Assembly (NCBI GenBank): GCA_036345935.2
Contig: JADWOT020000001.1
Coordinates: 24,344,994-24,408,993 of the forward strand
Direction: 5' to 3'
From: Taenia hydatigena
Lineage: Eukaryota; Platyhelminthes; Cestoda; Cyclophyllidea; Taeniidae
Length of the DNA: 64,000 nucleotides
The position numbers and the translations under genes were made by a program. Below, piece by piece: positions 1-13,245 of this stretch; positions within the stretch are counted from its first letter, which is position 1, and each line of letters begins with the position of its first letter. Under the pieces are notes generated by a model. It searched no databases. It was not told the DNA's origin and saw only the letters and a program-made list of their open reading frames with translations.

Positions 1-2684
1 CACTGATTATATTCGCTTGCAAGTTGGTGGTCCTCGCTTAGATTTATGCCTTAGTCCATTACCGCTGTGAAATACCATGCCTTATAACTTGTCATATTTT
101 AAAACCAATCCCTTTTTATTGCAGACCCCCGTGTTGTAGAATCCACGTCACTCGCTCTTTACCCATATTGGCCTGACATTAATGGGGCCGCTTAGGTTTA
201 GCAACTTCCAGTATAATGTTCGCCTCACTTTTGTCATGTACGCTTCAATTACAAAGTTCTTGAACATTATTTGGTCTTCTTGTCTAGCTGAGTTCGACTG
301 TTTCTGATAAAGTAGTCCAAATTCTTTTATGCTGGCTCACTCCTTCCCTGGCATTGCGTGCGTTACTCAAGCTAAGCTATTTGCTGCACGGGGTTTGAGT
401 TCATTGTACAATGAATATGAGCTCAGTAGCACTTTGAGAGAAGCTGACTGAACGGATGGAGGTCCTCGAACAAAACTAGAGGATTAGTGCTTTGTCACAG
501 CAGTGTAGACTACTTCATGCGTCATCAGCATTGCTCTGTGTACAGTAAGCAGCCAGTGACCACCTGTGTTTCGGCATGCCAGCATTCATCTTCTTCATGA
601 GAATCATCCTCACTCCCACCCTCACTGAGGATGCAGGACAGCAAATTCGAGGTAGCCGTGTACTTGATGAATCGTACTCAGCACTGCACATCTTTTGGGA
701 GGAGAAAAAGTGCGATCATAAGTTTGCGAGGTCGTACAATCAACGTAAACACCGTTTGGACAAGTGCTTCTTTGGACGACTCATTTCATAAACGGCAAAG
801 ATAGAGTTTGGTGGAAGTAGTTTGAAGTGTTTCAGATTTAATAAACATCAGCGTAGCAAATCGCGTACGCTGCATAAAATTATTCTTGGCATAAGATCCT
901 CCTTCAAATGCGACATCATCTGACTATGGGATGGGGTGCTCCCAAATACTCTATTCCTAGAATAAACGACATTATGCGACGTGTTGAGAGGTTGATTACG
1001 CATTCGAGTGGCACGTTTTGGGTCATCAAGTTGCACAGAAACGCAGGTTGAAATTCAACGGAAGAAAGACACAAATCATCAACTCTCGTGTCGTCTTCTC
1101 TGCAGCTGTAACGTGGCTATCGTATGGCTTGCAATCGTAAACCATGCCTTGATTAGATGTGGCTACGAGTGCGCTGCAGGATTTTGGTGAAGCACAGTTG
1201 TTGATCCTTGTTTTGGGTGTTCGCATCGACTTCTTTGCGACTTGTCGATGCCACAACAGGTGCTTTTACAGTGTGTGATGAAGAGTCAAGGATGCTTGAC
1301 GAAGATTTATGCGACGAAAATCAGTGTTGTTTGTTTGAGTTAGCATATGGAATTTGGGTGGTTTCATGTTACTGACATGCATGGACATCCGACATCCACT
1401 ATTTACATGACATTTAACTTTTGACTATGATCGCTAGTCGTTCAATGTCTCCATCTGTGCCAAACCTCCTTATCATTCTCTGATGCGGTGAAATGTCTGT
1501 AATTATTTGCAGCGTCATTCCCCCCTCGACAACTGCTCTACATGGCAGTTCGTTTGTTTAAACACGAATTGCCTGTGCGTTGATGAATGAGGAAAGACCG
1601 TGGTCGTGCATTAACTCCATCGAGGATATAAAGTGAAATCATTCTAAGCATTCGTATGTAAGGCTAAAAGCATTTGCTTGGATAAGTATAAATATCCGAT
1701 TTTGTTTGAATAGATGTTATGAAAGGTGTTAAGCTAAAGCATCTTAAATATATACATGCATGCAGTGGTTTTGTGAACACTAAAGGCTAAGGTTGAATAC
1801 AGCTATTGAGAGTAATTCCTTATGGCATATTCTTTTGCTTGGCCATACCAAGAAGAAGATCATTTAAACTGGCTGCGCTAGCTGGCAATACTGCACCCAG
1901 TACAGCGTTCTGCGCCTAAAATGCTGAGTGTTGGAGAGCATATTTAAACAGTAAATTCAATCTGAGAAGCTGATCAGACTTTCGCTGCCACACAGATTGT
2001 CAGGGGACGATGATACAGTCGCAATGCACAATAATCAGATTGGAATCGCAGCGCTAGGAATTATTGCGCGCTGGAACTCCAGCAGTCGACCCACCACAAA
2101 CCATGCCACAATGTGTTCTCCTGGACACAAGGATCCTAACACCCTCTATTGATTCTATTCAAATTCATAATCGGTATGCTCACCGCTTTTTACCTCTAAT
2201 GCAAATGAGATTAAGCACGTGCCACCGCAGTGCCATTCACACAATCACCGTTGTGAACGACCAATGTTTGGGTTTTCGCAACTACTTCGTGATGGTTGTC
2301 TCACTCACCTTCATACATTAGAAAACTTCACTCCTCTCTATCATTCTATCCTTCGTAATCCATTGAAACTCAACAGCGCTGGCTGTGTCGCAAGTCATTG
2401 CTTAAAGTTTTTTGGTTAAAACCACACATTTGGATTGCATTCCCCACCACACATCTGTCCGTCTGGGGTGGTACCAATGACCTTATAAGTTTATTGCGCG
2501 TTGTAGCCAGTGTGAATGGTTGAAATTTGTTCTGCAGCAGACATGACTCCATCGCAATAATGCATGTCTATGTTCATTCATGCTCGCAGTGTGCTTCGCC
2601 TAACAAAGCCATTCAATCACCCAATCCAACGACTGACACATTCGAACACTTCATCAGCAGTCGGTAGGAGAAAAATTGCATTGA

Positions 2685-2810
2685 CGAATATGAAACTGCT
2701 AGGCATGATGGTACCTCAGTCTACTTAGTGGAATAAAATTGATGTGATATCGGCCACCTGACTCTATACAGCTCAAGGATAAGAAACCATTGAAACCTAT
2801 TTTGACTACT
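2685..2810 (+). repeat. Dispersed repeat R2, copy 1
   Basis: GGCATGATGGTACCTCAGTCTAC, about 40 bases, then a GCC.CCTGACTC/TGCTCCCTAC-like block and AAACCATTGAAACC. Matches 7305-7465 (same strand) and 9645-9705 (opposite strand). Confidence 0.5.
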
Positions 2811-3499
2811 TATCTTCACAAATTCGACAGAAATGAATGTGTGGAAGTAAGGAAAGCAGATTTGACACTGACAATTAGCGAAATGAAGAGTTGTTTTCGG
2901 CAAAGATTATGCAGTCGCTTTCTAGAGTGTGAATGCTCTAACCTAAAAATTATAAGCAGAACAGTGCAAAAACATATTGCCAGCATCCAGCCACTCTTAG
3001 AAGTGTCTTTGACACATCGAATACTCCATCCTTGTTCACTGATCTGTGGAAACTCCAGAGATCGACCCTGCATTCGCGTGCGCAGAAGCATTGTAGAAGA
3101 TCCCATTCGAGTTTACATATAGTCCATCACAGTCTCTACTCTTCGCGACAATGACCGCTATCATAATGGGTTTTGCAACAAGCCCAACACTATCAAATTT
3201 GCATGGACCAATGTCACATATTTCAACACCCAACAATCTACTTTGTTCCGTTCCACAGACCTATTGCCACACCGTTGAATTTGCAGGCAAATTTGTTTTA
3301 TTAAATGTGTCGGGATTCAATAAAGGCTGATGACACCGAACACCCATTTGTTGGCTGACTTAATTCTCCCACCTCGCTATCACCATGCAAAGGACATGAG
3401 GAGAAACATTGGGCAGTTTACGTTTGAGAGTTGGTCACAATTTCAGTTCGTTACTTCAGCTGCATCCAATTAACAGCATGTCTGTGGATACCAAGTCTT

Positions 3500-3665
3500 A
3501 ATTTTGCACACAGTCACTCAATCAGTGGAGAATCATCTGCAGTAGCAGTGAGTTGGCCGATATGCTTGAATAAAGTCGTGCGAGATCACATTGCATGTCA
3601 CATGCTAGAAAGGAGGTCAGTAAGCGTCACCCACACTGGCTCCAACTTGGCAGACACGTCGTGTT
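3500..3665 (+). repeat. Dispersed repeat R1, copy 1
   Basis: CAATCAGTGGAGAATC, then GCAGTAGCAGTGAGTTGGC, then CATGCTAGAAAGGAGGTC, then CCACACTGGCTC.AACTTGG. The same blocks in the same order occur in reverse complement at 6395-6510. Confidence 0.7.
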
Positions 3666-6394
3666 CACCGCTACCATCACAGTCAAGAGATGAGTGTGTT
3701 ACCCCCAACTACGAGACTTAGATGTAATGAGCCTCAAACTCCACAATCGGCATCGCTGGTGTCACAGCTGAGCACGGGCGTGCATGGAGAAGAAAGTGTT
3801 GACTCGCAGAATGTCTCATGATCGATGGTGCAGAGAGAGCGCTGTCATGCTGTGTTCACAGTTGCCCTCGCTTTGAGTGGCTGCAGCTGCGCCTCATGAA
3901 CTAGACTGTGGTTACACGTGCTTGGCCCCATTTGTATTACCAATGACTAGTGATGGACAACCAAGCGAGAAATTAGGCATGCGCATGAAAGTGTGTCTGA
4001 ATATGAGTAGTATATCGGACGATGGTGTGGGATTGCAATCCGTTTTGGATGTCAAGCTCAGCCATTTCTCCAGATGTGTCTCAAGGCTGTAGCCGGTTCT
4101 GCTGGCAATGTGCAGGCAGAGAGCAAGGATACCTCTGCAGGCACTTTGCTATTTGTCTATTTTCAATGGTTTAACTTGGTCAAATCAAACGGCGATTTTA
4201 ATTCGGTGTGTCAACGTATGCTGCACCTTAATCATCTTTTGCTACTGTAGAGGAAAATCTGGATCAATCTATCTGAAAATGGCAGCTGCATGACACGTTT
4301 TGAATAGCATTTCCAACAGCAAGCTGTACGGCGGGGTTAGGAGACTGGTTTTGTTAAAAGCAATCAGCTCGGAGTAATATGGCCTGCTTGCTAATTTAAG
4401 GGTTACACCCGCTGTACGTTTGACATGCGGAAAGACAGGCAAACGCAAAATTGATCTATGGCTTTATTTGGCTACTAGGATACTGTTTTCTGTGTGCTTA
4501 CGATGGAACGCTACTTGCTATACAGCACGCATTTGGTGGGTGATTGCACGGCTGAATATGAGGAGCGCATTAACTGCCACCGCGTCTCCTCAATTCACGT
4601 CCTGTTTGCGTGCATTCGAATTTCAGAAGAATTGAGAATTTCTTGAGGGTAATGCTGAATGGATCTTGCTAAAATAGTCATGCGGAGAAATTTTATGCTG
4701 CTTGTGGATTAGGGCGATCTTCATATGCAAATATCGCCCATCTTCGATCTTCATAGTGCAACAATGATGGCATTTTAGAGATTCGCATTTATCGCGAAAA
4801 TAGGCACTGCTGTTCAGCATTCAGCTACACAAATAAAAAAGGAGAATGTCTAGTACAAAGAGGAAAGAATTTTGCATACATGGATCCTAAGTCATCAAAA
4901 GTCTAACAACTATTATTTGCTCTTCATTTACAATTGTCCTGTAACTACACATTGCCGAATGTTTCGGGTGTGCGCTTCTCTAGTGATATCAAAATCTGCT
5001 GAAACTGCAGCTGCAAAAGTTTGGCTGCTAGGCTCAACTGTGCTCCCTTTTACTCGTGTTGAATGCTAGAACATGGCTGCAGCCGTCTCACTCCCTCTTG
5101 CCCAGTTATGGGTGTGTGGCGATTTAATTCACTCATTTGTCTGATGTGCAAATTGTTTCCACTCGCAATCCTGCAATGAGAGATATGTTCGCAAGTGCAG
5201 AAACTCAGCTGCATTGGGAAAGCATCAGTACATTTGCGCCAAAGAGTAGCAAATGCCAGTCCGCGTTAAATAAAATCGAGGAATAAATCGAATGGATTTT
5301 ACCCGACTGGAGTTATTCGAGAGTGTTGACGTTTGCGACATTCTGTCAATTATAACAACCTCCTGGCTGTTTTGGACGGATTGTGGTGAATATAAGGTCT
5401 CCGCGAATAAAGGTGGAGCAGAAGCTTATTTCCTCTTCTTTAATCTAACTCATTGTCCTCTTCTTTCTAAGCCAGATGAATGCTTGCTCATGGCTAAGCC
5501 TACTGGCAGCGTGGGATAAGTGACGTGTGCCAAGAGGCATCAAATGATGTGCGTGAAGTTGCTGGCCAAATGATCACTTTTGGACACCAAACGGAAAATT
5601 TGCTTAGGCACTAATGCACCGTTTTGGCTGATTTGCCTTGCTTTGCAGAGTTGTATCAAAGGATGCAAAATTGCTGCTTAATTCGGCAATGCTTCCAATT
5701 ATCAGCTACCACTTGCTCACTTTGTAGTCGAAGTTACCTCCAACGGTCGTGATGTCTAAGCCAATTAACGTGAGCGCAGGGTTGATTGTAGTTCTTTTTA
5801 GTTTTTGCACATGACATTCTGGCTTTTTGCATTGAGTTCATCTATTAACACTAATCTACCAAACTTCATCACTGGTGGGGCGCTGTTTAATTCACTCGTC
5901 AAAATCCACCAATTTTTATTTACTGCACAATGTTTGCTCTATGCCGGACAGCAGACAATGCATCGACTCCGATGCCGTCATAGATTAAAGGTTTGTAATT
6001 ATTTTGGTGGTCTGCAAAGTCGCCTTTCACAAATCAACCACTTGCACATCCCAACGGTACTGCACACTTGGAGACTCTTTCTTCTACGAACTCCAAACTG
6101 CGATTAAGGTGATTGAGTGACGAACAACTGATCTTTTCTACCTTCCCTCTTACCTCAGTGCAGCATCTCACTAATGTTCGCAGCTAGTTTTGCCAGTCAC
6201 TCCGATCCTGCGTCGATCCTCACTGTGCTCAAGTGATAGTACTTTATTCACTTACTAATTACGAAGGAAATGTTCATGGCCGTTTGTCGTTTAACCATAT
6301 ATCTCACAGGTTAGAATGCTATTCGCATCTTATGACTGATTAAATCTTTCTGAATTGGCGATTGATCGACCCATCTATCACTTACCTCTCCACC

Positions 6395-6510
6395 CGTGGA
6401 TGCAACTATGACCAAGTTTGAGCCAATGTGAGTGGCTCTTAATGACCTCTTTCTAGCATGTGATCGCCAACTCACTGCTACTGCGGAGGATTCTCTATTG
6501 ATTGAAGGAC
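6395..6510 (-). repeat. Dispersed repeat R1, copy 2 (inverted)
   Basis: Reverse complement of copy 1: CAATCAATAGAGAATCC, GCAGTAGCAGTGAGTTGGC, CATGCTAGAAAGAGGTC, CATTGGCTCAAACTTGG. Confidence 0.7.
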
Positions 6511-7304
6511 CTTCTTTCAAACTCTTACGGCTTTCGACTCACATCTGGGCACAAAATTAAAATCTGTCCTATGCTGACACACAACCAACTGGAAATGTCC
6601 CCTTTACCCTTATTCAAATCAAATATTTGTTGTGGAATAGGGGCCGCATCTCAAGTCACCCCATTAGTGGCATCTTACCATTTTGTTATATTAGTCTTGT
6701 CGAAATGTTTGTGCAATGCTTCACCATGTGATGAATTGACATGCGGCAGCATAAGTCAGGTCCGAAGCCTAGATGAAGCGTACTGCGTAAATGCGCCTCG
6801 TAAGGTGCAATTTTCGAGGCGTAGAAGGCTGTGCTGGGTGAGCTTTTGTCTGCTAACAATTCAGCATATTTTCGCTACTCCTTGTTGTGTCCTAGCAGAT
6901 GAATGTGTTGCAAGGAAACCCTCTCTGCTGTCACACCTGCCCGTAAATTGCTCAGTGTTCCTGTTTCGTTTGTGCAAACACCTTGCGCATTTCGGCTAAA
7001 TCAGACTTCTCCCTCCGACAGGCATATTCCATTCGCGAAACACACTTTCAAGCAAATTAGCCCTTGCAGCGTGGTTTACTTACCAATTTCACTATATTTT
7101 GCTTAATAGTAGCAGTCAGCACCGTTGTGTTTCACTGAGTTCTTTGCACTACACTCGAAAATGCTCTCCTTCATTCCGGAATAACCAACGCTTGTGCGCA
7201 AGACGTTGATCTAGTTTAGTCTCCAACACCTCAATTTATCCTCACTTACGCTTGCTTTTCTCATCTACTTAGATGATTGATGCGAACTGGCACATTTATT
7301 GCAA

Positions 7305-7465
7305 GCGCAAGCAAGTACAACTGTGCAAATGAAAAATCGGATGGTGGGCATGATAGTGCTTCAGTCTACTCATTGAAACGACTAGAATGTGGCATTGGCT
7401 GCCTTGCTCCCTACTGCTCAATTTTAAGTAGACGTTGAAATCCATTCAAACCACTACTCTGAGCT
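7305..7465 (+). repeat. Dispersed repeat R2, copy 2
   Basis: GGCATGATAGTGCTTCAGTC, then TTGCTCCCTACTGC and AAATCCATTCAAACC, in the order of copy 1. Confidence 0.5.
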
Positions 7466-9644
7466 GCGAACCACTTCATTTGGTGCTCTTTAATTAATGT
7501 TATGCATGAGGTTGTAGAACTACGCTGTGTTTAGCTCTACTTTCCTCCTTTTTTACTTACTTAGCAAAGTCTCCCCATTTATTTTGCAACAGTCTGCTAT
7601 GATCTGCTACCTTTCGCATGCAAACACCCTCATCGTCAAGATGGTCACACCATCAGTATGGTAGGCTGTATGCAGACCACATAAAAATATTTAATCTCTG
7701 TGTAGAGTTAAAAGGTAGCAGAGAGCTCTCTTTCCAGGTCTGATATCTGCAACTTGTGTGGCGATTGCTACGCGGTAGCTAGTCTTCTTTCGTTTTTAAG
7801 CAGTCCCTAAAATGCGTGCTTTATCCAGACGTTGTTCCACAACTATGAGCTTGTTGCCTCAATGGAAGTCTGAATTTACCAACACATTCTTCTTTTGATA
7901 AGTAACTTTGAATTATCTGAGCATATGGAAAAAATTGCATAACAGAAGTGTAATGAATGATAAAGTAGAAAATGATTCTAAACGAGGCTTAGGGTAGCGG
8001 AGCATGTGGGCTTAAGAAAAACTGCATGTATAACCATCCTACTATCGCATTGCTTGTTATAATAAAGTGTAAGTGGTCGATGTCACCATGTCTAATGCGG
8101 CGGTATTAAGTACTGTGTGTGAATAGCACCCTGTATATAACACCATTTAACTTGAGTTAATGCAGTGGAGTATTGCCTTTATTATGCCGTCGTCAATCAA
8201 CGATGATCAATTGTCACTGTCGCTTCCAAATGAGGTGTGAGACGTGACGCCAATTCGCACAGCTCCGTATGACCTGGTAGCGGATTTGTTAATTGATCTC
8301 CACCATAAAGTCTTTAGTAAAAAAGGCAAAAAAATCTTACGTGGATAGATTTCGTCGGCATTTGTGCCACGATAAAAGACAATGCCATCAAACTGCCTAT
8401 GTTTTTGCCTCAAGATTTAAAATTCCTTGGGCCATAAGTCATATATATGCCAATAAAATGTGTTGCAACTCCTCCGGCCGTAGCGAATCAGCGTAGCAGA
8501 CTCATGGTAGGACGGAGAAGCCCAAGAATGGTGATTTAAAGGACGTTTGTAGGACGAACAACGGCGACAATTAAAAGTCCGTTGCTTGTAAAGTGCAAGT
8601 GGAATAATCAGTTCTATTCGATACGACGCCTCATTGTACTGTTGGTTTGCATGGCACACAATTGCCCCTGTTTTAACTACTCTTGATGTTTTTTTTCACT
8701 AAGAAAAGTGAGAAGAGAGGGTTTCGGACGAAACTAAGAAAGGGCTGCTAGTAATCAAGTCACAATGACGCCAAGGCGATTGTCTTGGATTTACCGCCTT
8801 TTAGAGCATCAGATTCGTTGCAGATCTGACAACAAGTCAAATAAACTCAAATATCCTAACTTTGGTCATTGTGAAGCAGATGGGCAGAATTCACTGCCTG
8901 ATGGCCAAATGTGTAAGACGGTGGTGTGCGCTGCGATTAGAATTGAGTAATTACGAATATTGGCGCTTCGAAGGAACTTGAGGATTGTGTTCTTTATTGC
9001 AGACATTACGCACCAACATGTGATGACTCGGTTGTTCAGAACACAAAGCACCTATATACAGGTGTTATTGGCATTGTACTTTACTTCGGTTTGAAATTTT
9101 TGTGCATGCGAGTTTGTTGCTGTTCCCTTTGACATGACGATGATACTTTGCAAACGTTACTACTAGCGATATAAATTATGAACTGGCTAAAAACAGTCAG
9201 CCATGTATGTATAGCATCGGACTGCAATAATAGAGAAGAGTGTGCCTGCCAACGTTGTAAAAGTGCTAATTTTTAGTAGCAGTCTAGTTTAAAAATTTTT
9301 GATGGATGTTTACACAAGGATGATTGTCCCCTGTTGTGCGCTGTTGAAAGAACAACTAAAAAGACATCACCAAATGAGTGAAAAAATGAATGGGTAAACC
9401 AAGTTCCACAAAGTTCAGACAGTCTTGTTTATCAGAGTCTGCATTTACTCTCTGTCATCTGCGTTAGTTGGGATGATTATAACTGGTTTAAGTGCTTAAA
9501 AGTTCTGCCCGACTAAATGAAGGGCCGATTGGCATTGCGCATTCTTCAAAGCAAATATTTCCGTTTTTCTTAGTGCTACTGGGTGAGCCATAAAATAAAC
9601 TGTTTTGCAGCTCTGATAAGTGATAACTACTTATTCTTGGGCAG

Positions 9645-9705
9645 TAGGGAGTCAGGTGGTTGCTACCACACTTTAGTCACTTTGGTAAGTGGACTGAAGC
9701 ACAAC
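9645..9705 (-). repeat. Dispersed repeat R2, copy 3 (inverted)
   Basis: The reverse complement gives GTGCTTCAGTCCACTTA, then CCACCTGACTCCCTACTGC, joining features of the first two copies. Confidence 0.45.
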
Positions 9706-11370
9706 TGCACCCACTAGCCAGATTTCCATCTGTGTGGTTTTATCTACTATCGTTTACAGAAGAGACGTGCACATGCATCAGTTGTTAAACTGAGTGAGTT
9801 AAATTGCTTGGTAAAATACATGCAAGGGTGAACACACATAAATATGCATTTGTTGCGGTTATGTCTGTCGTAAAGCAAAGTGCGATGGAGCCGAAATGCA
9901 CAAGACATTTTCATAAATGCAATAAAAGAGCTGCTTTATCACGCATGAGTGTTGCTACTGAGAAAAATCACTTGTGGCCGATCATTTGGCAGAATAAACA
10001 CGAGGTAGCTAAAATTTTACAGGCTGCTAGAAAGCAAAATTCCACCTAATTCTTGGCTTTACATCTCGAATATTAAAGCTCATCAAAGTACATTTACTCA
10101 GCGCATTTCACCTGAACAGCTAGGCATCCTTATGCGGCCACACGCAATATCAACGTATGGTGGGACAATATGTAAGCATCCTACCGTTGCTTAAACAACA
10201 GGGCGATGGGTTTTGTTCCTAAATTTGTGCTGTTATAAGGCCTCTTGTTTAGTCGGAGAGTCGAACGACTCTTTCCATTCCGCTATTTTAGGTGCATCCA
10301 ACCAGCTTTATTACCGTGCTTGTCAATAATGAATTTTGCAGAAATGTGCTAGTTGAAATCGGAACAAAATCAAAATAGTCCTTTAACTAATGATGGGTTT
10401 TCTTTAGCGGCAATAGAAGTGCGTATAGGCATGGTACTTTCACAAACCACGTTTCGTCTCCTCTTTAATTACTATTAATATGTTGTTAATTGGCAGGTGT
10501 TTCTTCCTTCCTTGCTTACTAGTTCACCAGGACGCCCTAGTGAAGTCATTTGTCTCTGAATTCGGCGTTGACCTATACATGGCCCCAATTCTCAAGCCAC
10601 ATGGTTTTCAACCTGAAACTAGTCGATATGTAGAGCCGCCTAGTGATGTCGTTTGCCCTTGACCCGGGTTTTAACCCTGTCCGGGGGCACTTTACTACGC
10701 CATCGTACATAAAACTGAGGTCCAACCCCACCAGTTGTACTACATTACGTCGTGTAAAGTATCACATAATCTAAGCTTGAAGTAAACTGAGACTCTGTCC
10801 TTGGGTCTATTATTACGTTATTTGTGCTTTGATGTGAACTGTAACCACATCATTTGGTCTTCTATACATCCTTAACAACGAGCTTTGATTGTTTTTAAAG
10901 TTAGTTTTATTTTTTATTCTGCCAGGTTCTTTAATTGTTAACATACTTTTGATTAAAATCCTGTTCTTCTTTTCATTTTTTCCTTTGATTAAATTCCGTT
11001 ATCATAAAATATGCCTCCTTTGTTCTTTAAAAACAGTACACTTCTGCCGTGTTGTAATTATTTGTAGTTTTGTTATAGTTTATATTTTATACTTAGCTTT
11101 TCCTTTTTAATATTATTATGCTGTTCAAGGTTACCCTACCCGTTTCGCTGGGCTGTTTGCTGGCCTTGTGATTGCCGCGCGGATCAATTTTGTACTTGTC
11201 AGGTTCCCTTTCGACTATTCAGGACTCTAACTAGACAAGCTTGCTTGCGGGAACAGAACAGAGAGCAAGCTAATGTATGGTGCTGAAAAGTGTCTTCACT
11301 AAATCCCCCGCATTGCCAATAAGATGAAATAATGATGTGCTTTGACCGCCGCGTAGTAGAACACAATACT

Positions 11371-11515
11371 GTCACATGCTAGAAAGGAGGTCAAGTTAAA
11401 CCTCCCACACTAACCGCATCTTGGCATGTCTGCTGTGGATGTGAGAACCGTAACAAACATCAACATCTACCACTCACATTGATACGGCTTATCGTAGACT
11501 GATCAATATGCAATC
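11371..11515 (+). repeat. Dispersed repeat R1, copy 3 (longer subtype)
   Basis: CATGCTAGAAAGGAGGTC followed by AAGTTAAACCTCCCACAC, TGGCATG.C and CACATTGATACG(G/A)CTTATCGTAGAC. The whole 145 bases recur inverted at 14965-15095. Confidence 0.75.
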
Positions 11516-12927
11516 AAAATTTTATTTAGATTGAAAAAGTTTTTAGGTAGGGATTTAGAAATGATGAAGTAATTTATATTTATATGTTCTGCTTGAACAA
11601 AAAGGGCAATGCTACTGTTAATATGCGAGTAATCAAATTAGGTAATGGTTTGTAAACAATGGCCAGCCCAAATGGCACATCATGTTACTACGGCAAACCA
11701 CCACAACGTCACAGCATTTTGTAGCGTCACACGCACGCAGCAAACAATATTTTGACTGTGATAAGCTACATCATTGCGGTAAGGAAAAGCGAAATGGCAA
11801 AGCAATCCATGGCGAGTGTCATGTTCGATAAATAGACAATGTGACGACTCTGCACTGAGCAAGGAAATGGCGAATTCCTTTTAACAGACTCCTTCCCTCT
11901 GCTTAATTTGTAGCTGCATCCTTCATCTTGCACATTCACTAAGCGCAGTAGGCGGACTTTCCTTTTATTAAGGAAAGCAGGTATGGTACTACTCAAACTT
12001 TATGAGGAGAATTAAATTCGTGTGCAAAACTAAATCTCTTTGATGTGAAAAATAGGAGCCCGATGATAAGCTGAACTATTAGAATTTCAACAGTTCCACC
12101 CTAATCTACTGCAGAGGTGCAAATCCTTTCTTAGTTAAGCAATTCCAACTAAGAATGACAGAAATGCAATTGACGAGACAAGGGCTTGTATCTGTTATGC
12201 AAGAGTTGTCCATTTTATGAATCTCAAGATTATTAGATAGACGAATAAGATTGGCGCTTGGTGCATATCCGGCACTGTTAAAGTCTGTAAAAGGAAAAGG
12301 GACCATCATAATGTGCAAGTTTTGGGCCATGGTATTTCACCTAGACCTGCCAATGGGCTAATAGCACTGACTTACACAAAGTTTCAAGTATAGACTGTCG
12401 CCAAGAAAGCAGAGAGAATCGCGGGGATTGCGGAAGTTACAGCTGATCCGCTAGTCGTAGCATCACTCTCTTTCTTTTCTACGTAAAAGGCACACATTAA
12501 TTGATGTTACACATCTGCCAAGTGTGTGATTACGAGAGCTAAAAACCACTTCATGGTGGATAATTCAAGTTATGTTCTCGGTATCAGCAATAAATGGATC
12601 ATTTGCATTGGTCTCATTTGTTCGAAAAAGGTTCCATCTTGAGTGTGTTGGGAGATGATGTTAGGTTTCAAGTAACCCTATCCCACTGTGAGCATTACCA
12701 CATCATAAGACAGTGTTTGGTGAAGGAGCTAAGGCTAGTTACTCTGCTTCATACTTTGGAGGTGCGTGAAATATTACATTTAGCATTGATGGTACAGTGT
12801 ATTATACCTCTTTTAGTACGAAAGACTGTAAACACAATATCAAGCGTGTCTATGTCTATGCTTCCAAATTCATGCCATCTCAAGTCAAGCCATAAAATGC
12901 AAGGGATGCATATTCTATTGAACTTAC

Positions 12928-13245
12928 CAACGGCCACTGTTCTAGCGTATATGATGTTGAAAAACGCATAACTTTTATTACGAATTCCTTCCAAGCTCAA
13001 TTTGTACAATGTGTCAGGCAGCAATCCAACAAGAGTGACATTCCCACTTTCTACTTTTGCACTTTTGTGTTTGGCAGACCCGAGACCAGAGGTTGGTTCT
13101 GCTGTTACATCAATTTTCTCTACTTTGAGTTTTGTGAGCTCTTCCACATTCCAACCCAACTGAAGGACGCTAGTGTTCACATGAATTCAATGAAAGTGTT
13201 GCGGCAGCTTGGTCTCTCCTACAGCTTTCCCTTTTGCTGCTGTTG
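12928..13245 (-). pseudogene. Fibronectin-III exon of an EG95/45W/TSOL18-type oncosphere antigen, with an in-frame stop
   Basis: Members of this taeniid family are small secreted or GPI/membrane-anchored oncosphere proteins with one fibronectin type III module between a signal-peptide exon and a hydrophobic C-terminal exon. Seen here: a 318-nt exon with a pyrimidine-rich acceptor (TTCTTTGTTGTAG) and a strong donor (GTTG|GTAAGT). Both boundaries are in phase 1, as expected for an FN3 module. The translation contains the family-like landmarks LGWNVEEL, LKVEKIDVTA, LPDTLYKLSLEG and IIYARTV. An in-frame TGA lies at 13189-13187, about 20 codons into the exon, so the copy looks disabled. No signal-peptide or C-terminal exon was found nearby. 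Alternatives are a sequencing error at the TGA, or a later acceptor that would drop the first beta strand. The family assignment is from memory of conserved positions; I am fairly sure of FN3 and moderately sure of the subfamily. Confidence 0.6.

Larger units (their letters stand above)
1..12927. other. No supportable gene
   Basis: Apart from the R1 and R2 repeats, the open frames here are short, overlap on both strands, lack good splice contexts and match nothing I know. It could be intergenic or part of a long intron. Confidence 0.5.

Noticed and set aside
6502..6999. 165-codon plus frame, the longest in the left 12 kb
   Set aside because: It starts at the edge of repeat R1, has no signal peptide, domain or low-complexity pattern, and its length is within chance for this composition.
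12594..12971. 125-codon plus frame
   Set aside because: It overlaps the FN3 exon on the other strand and has no recognisable feature.
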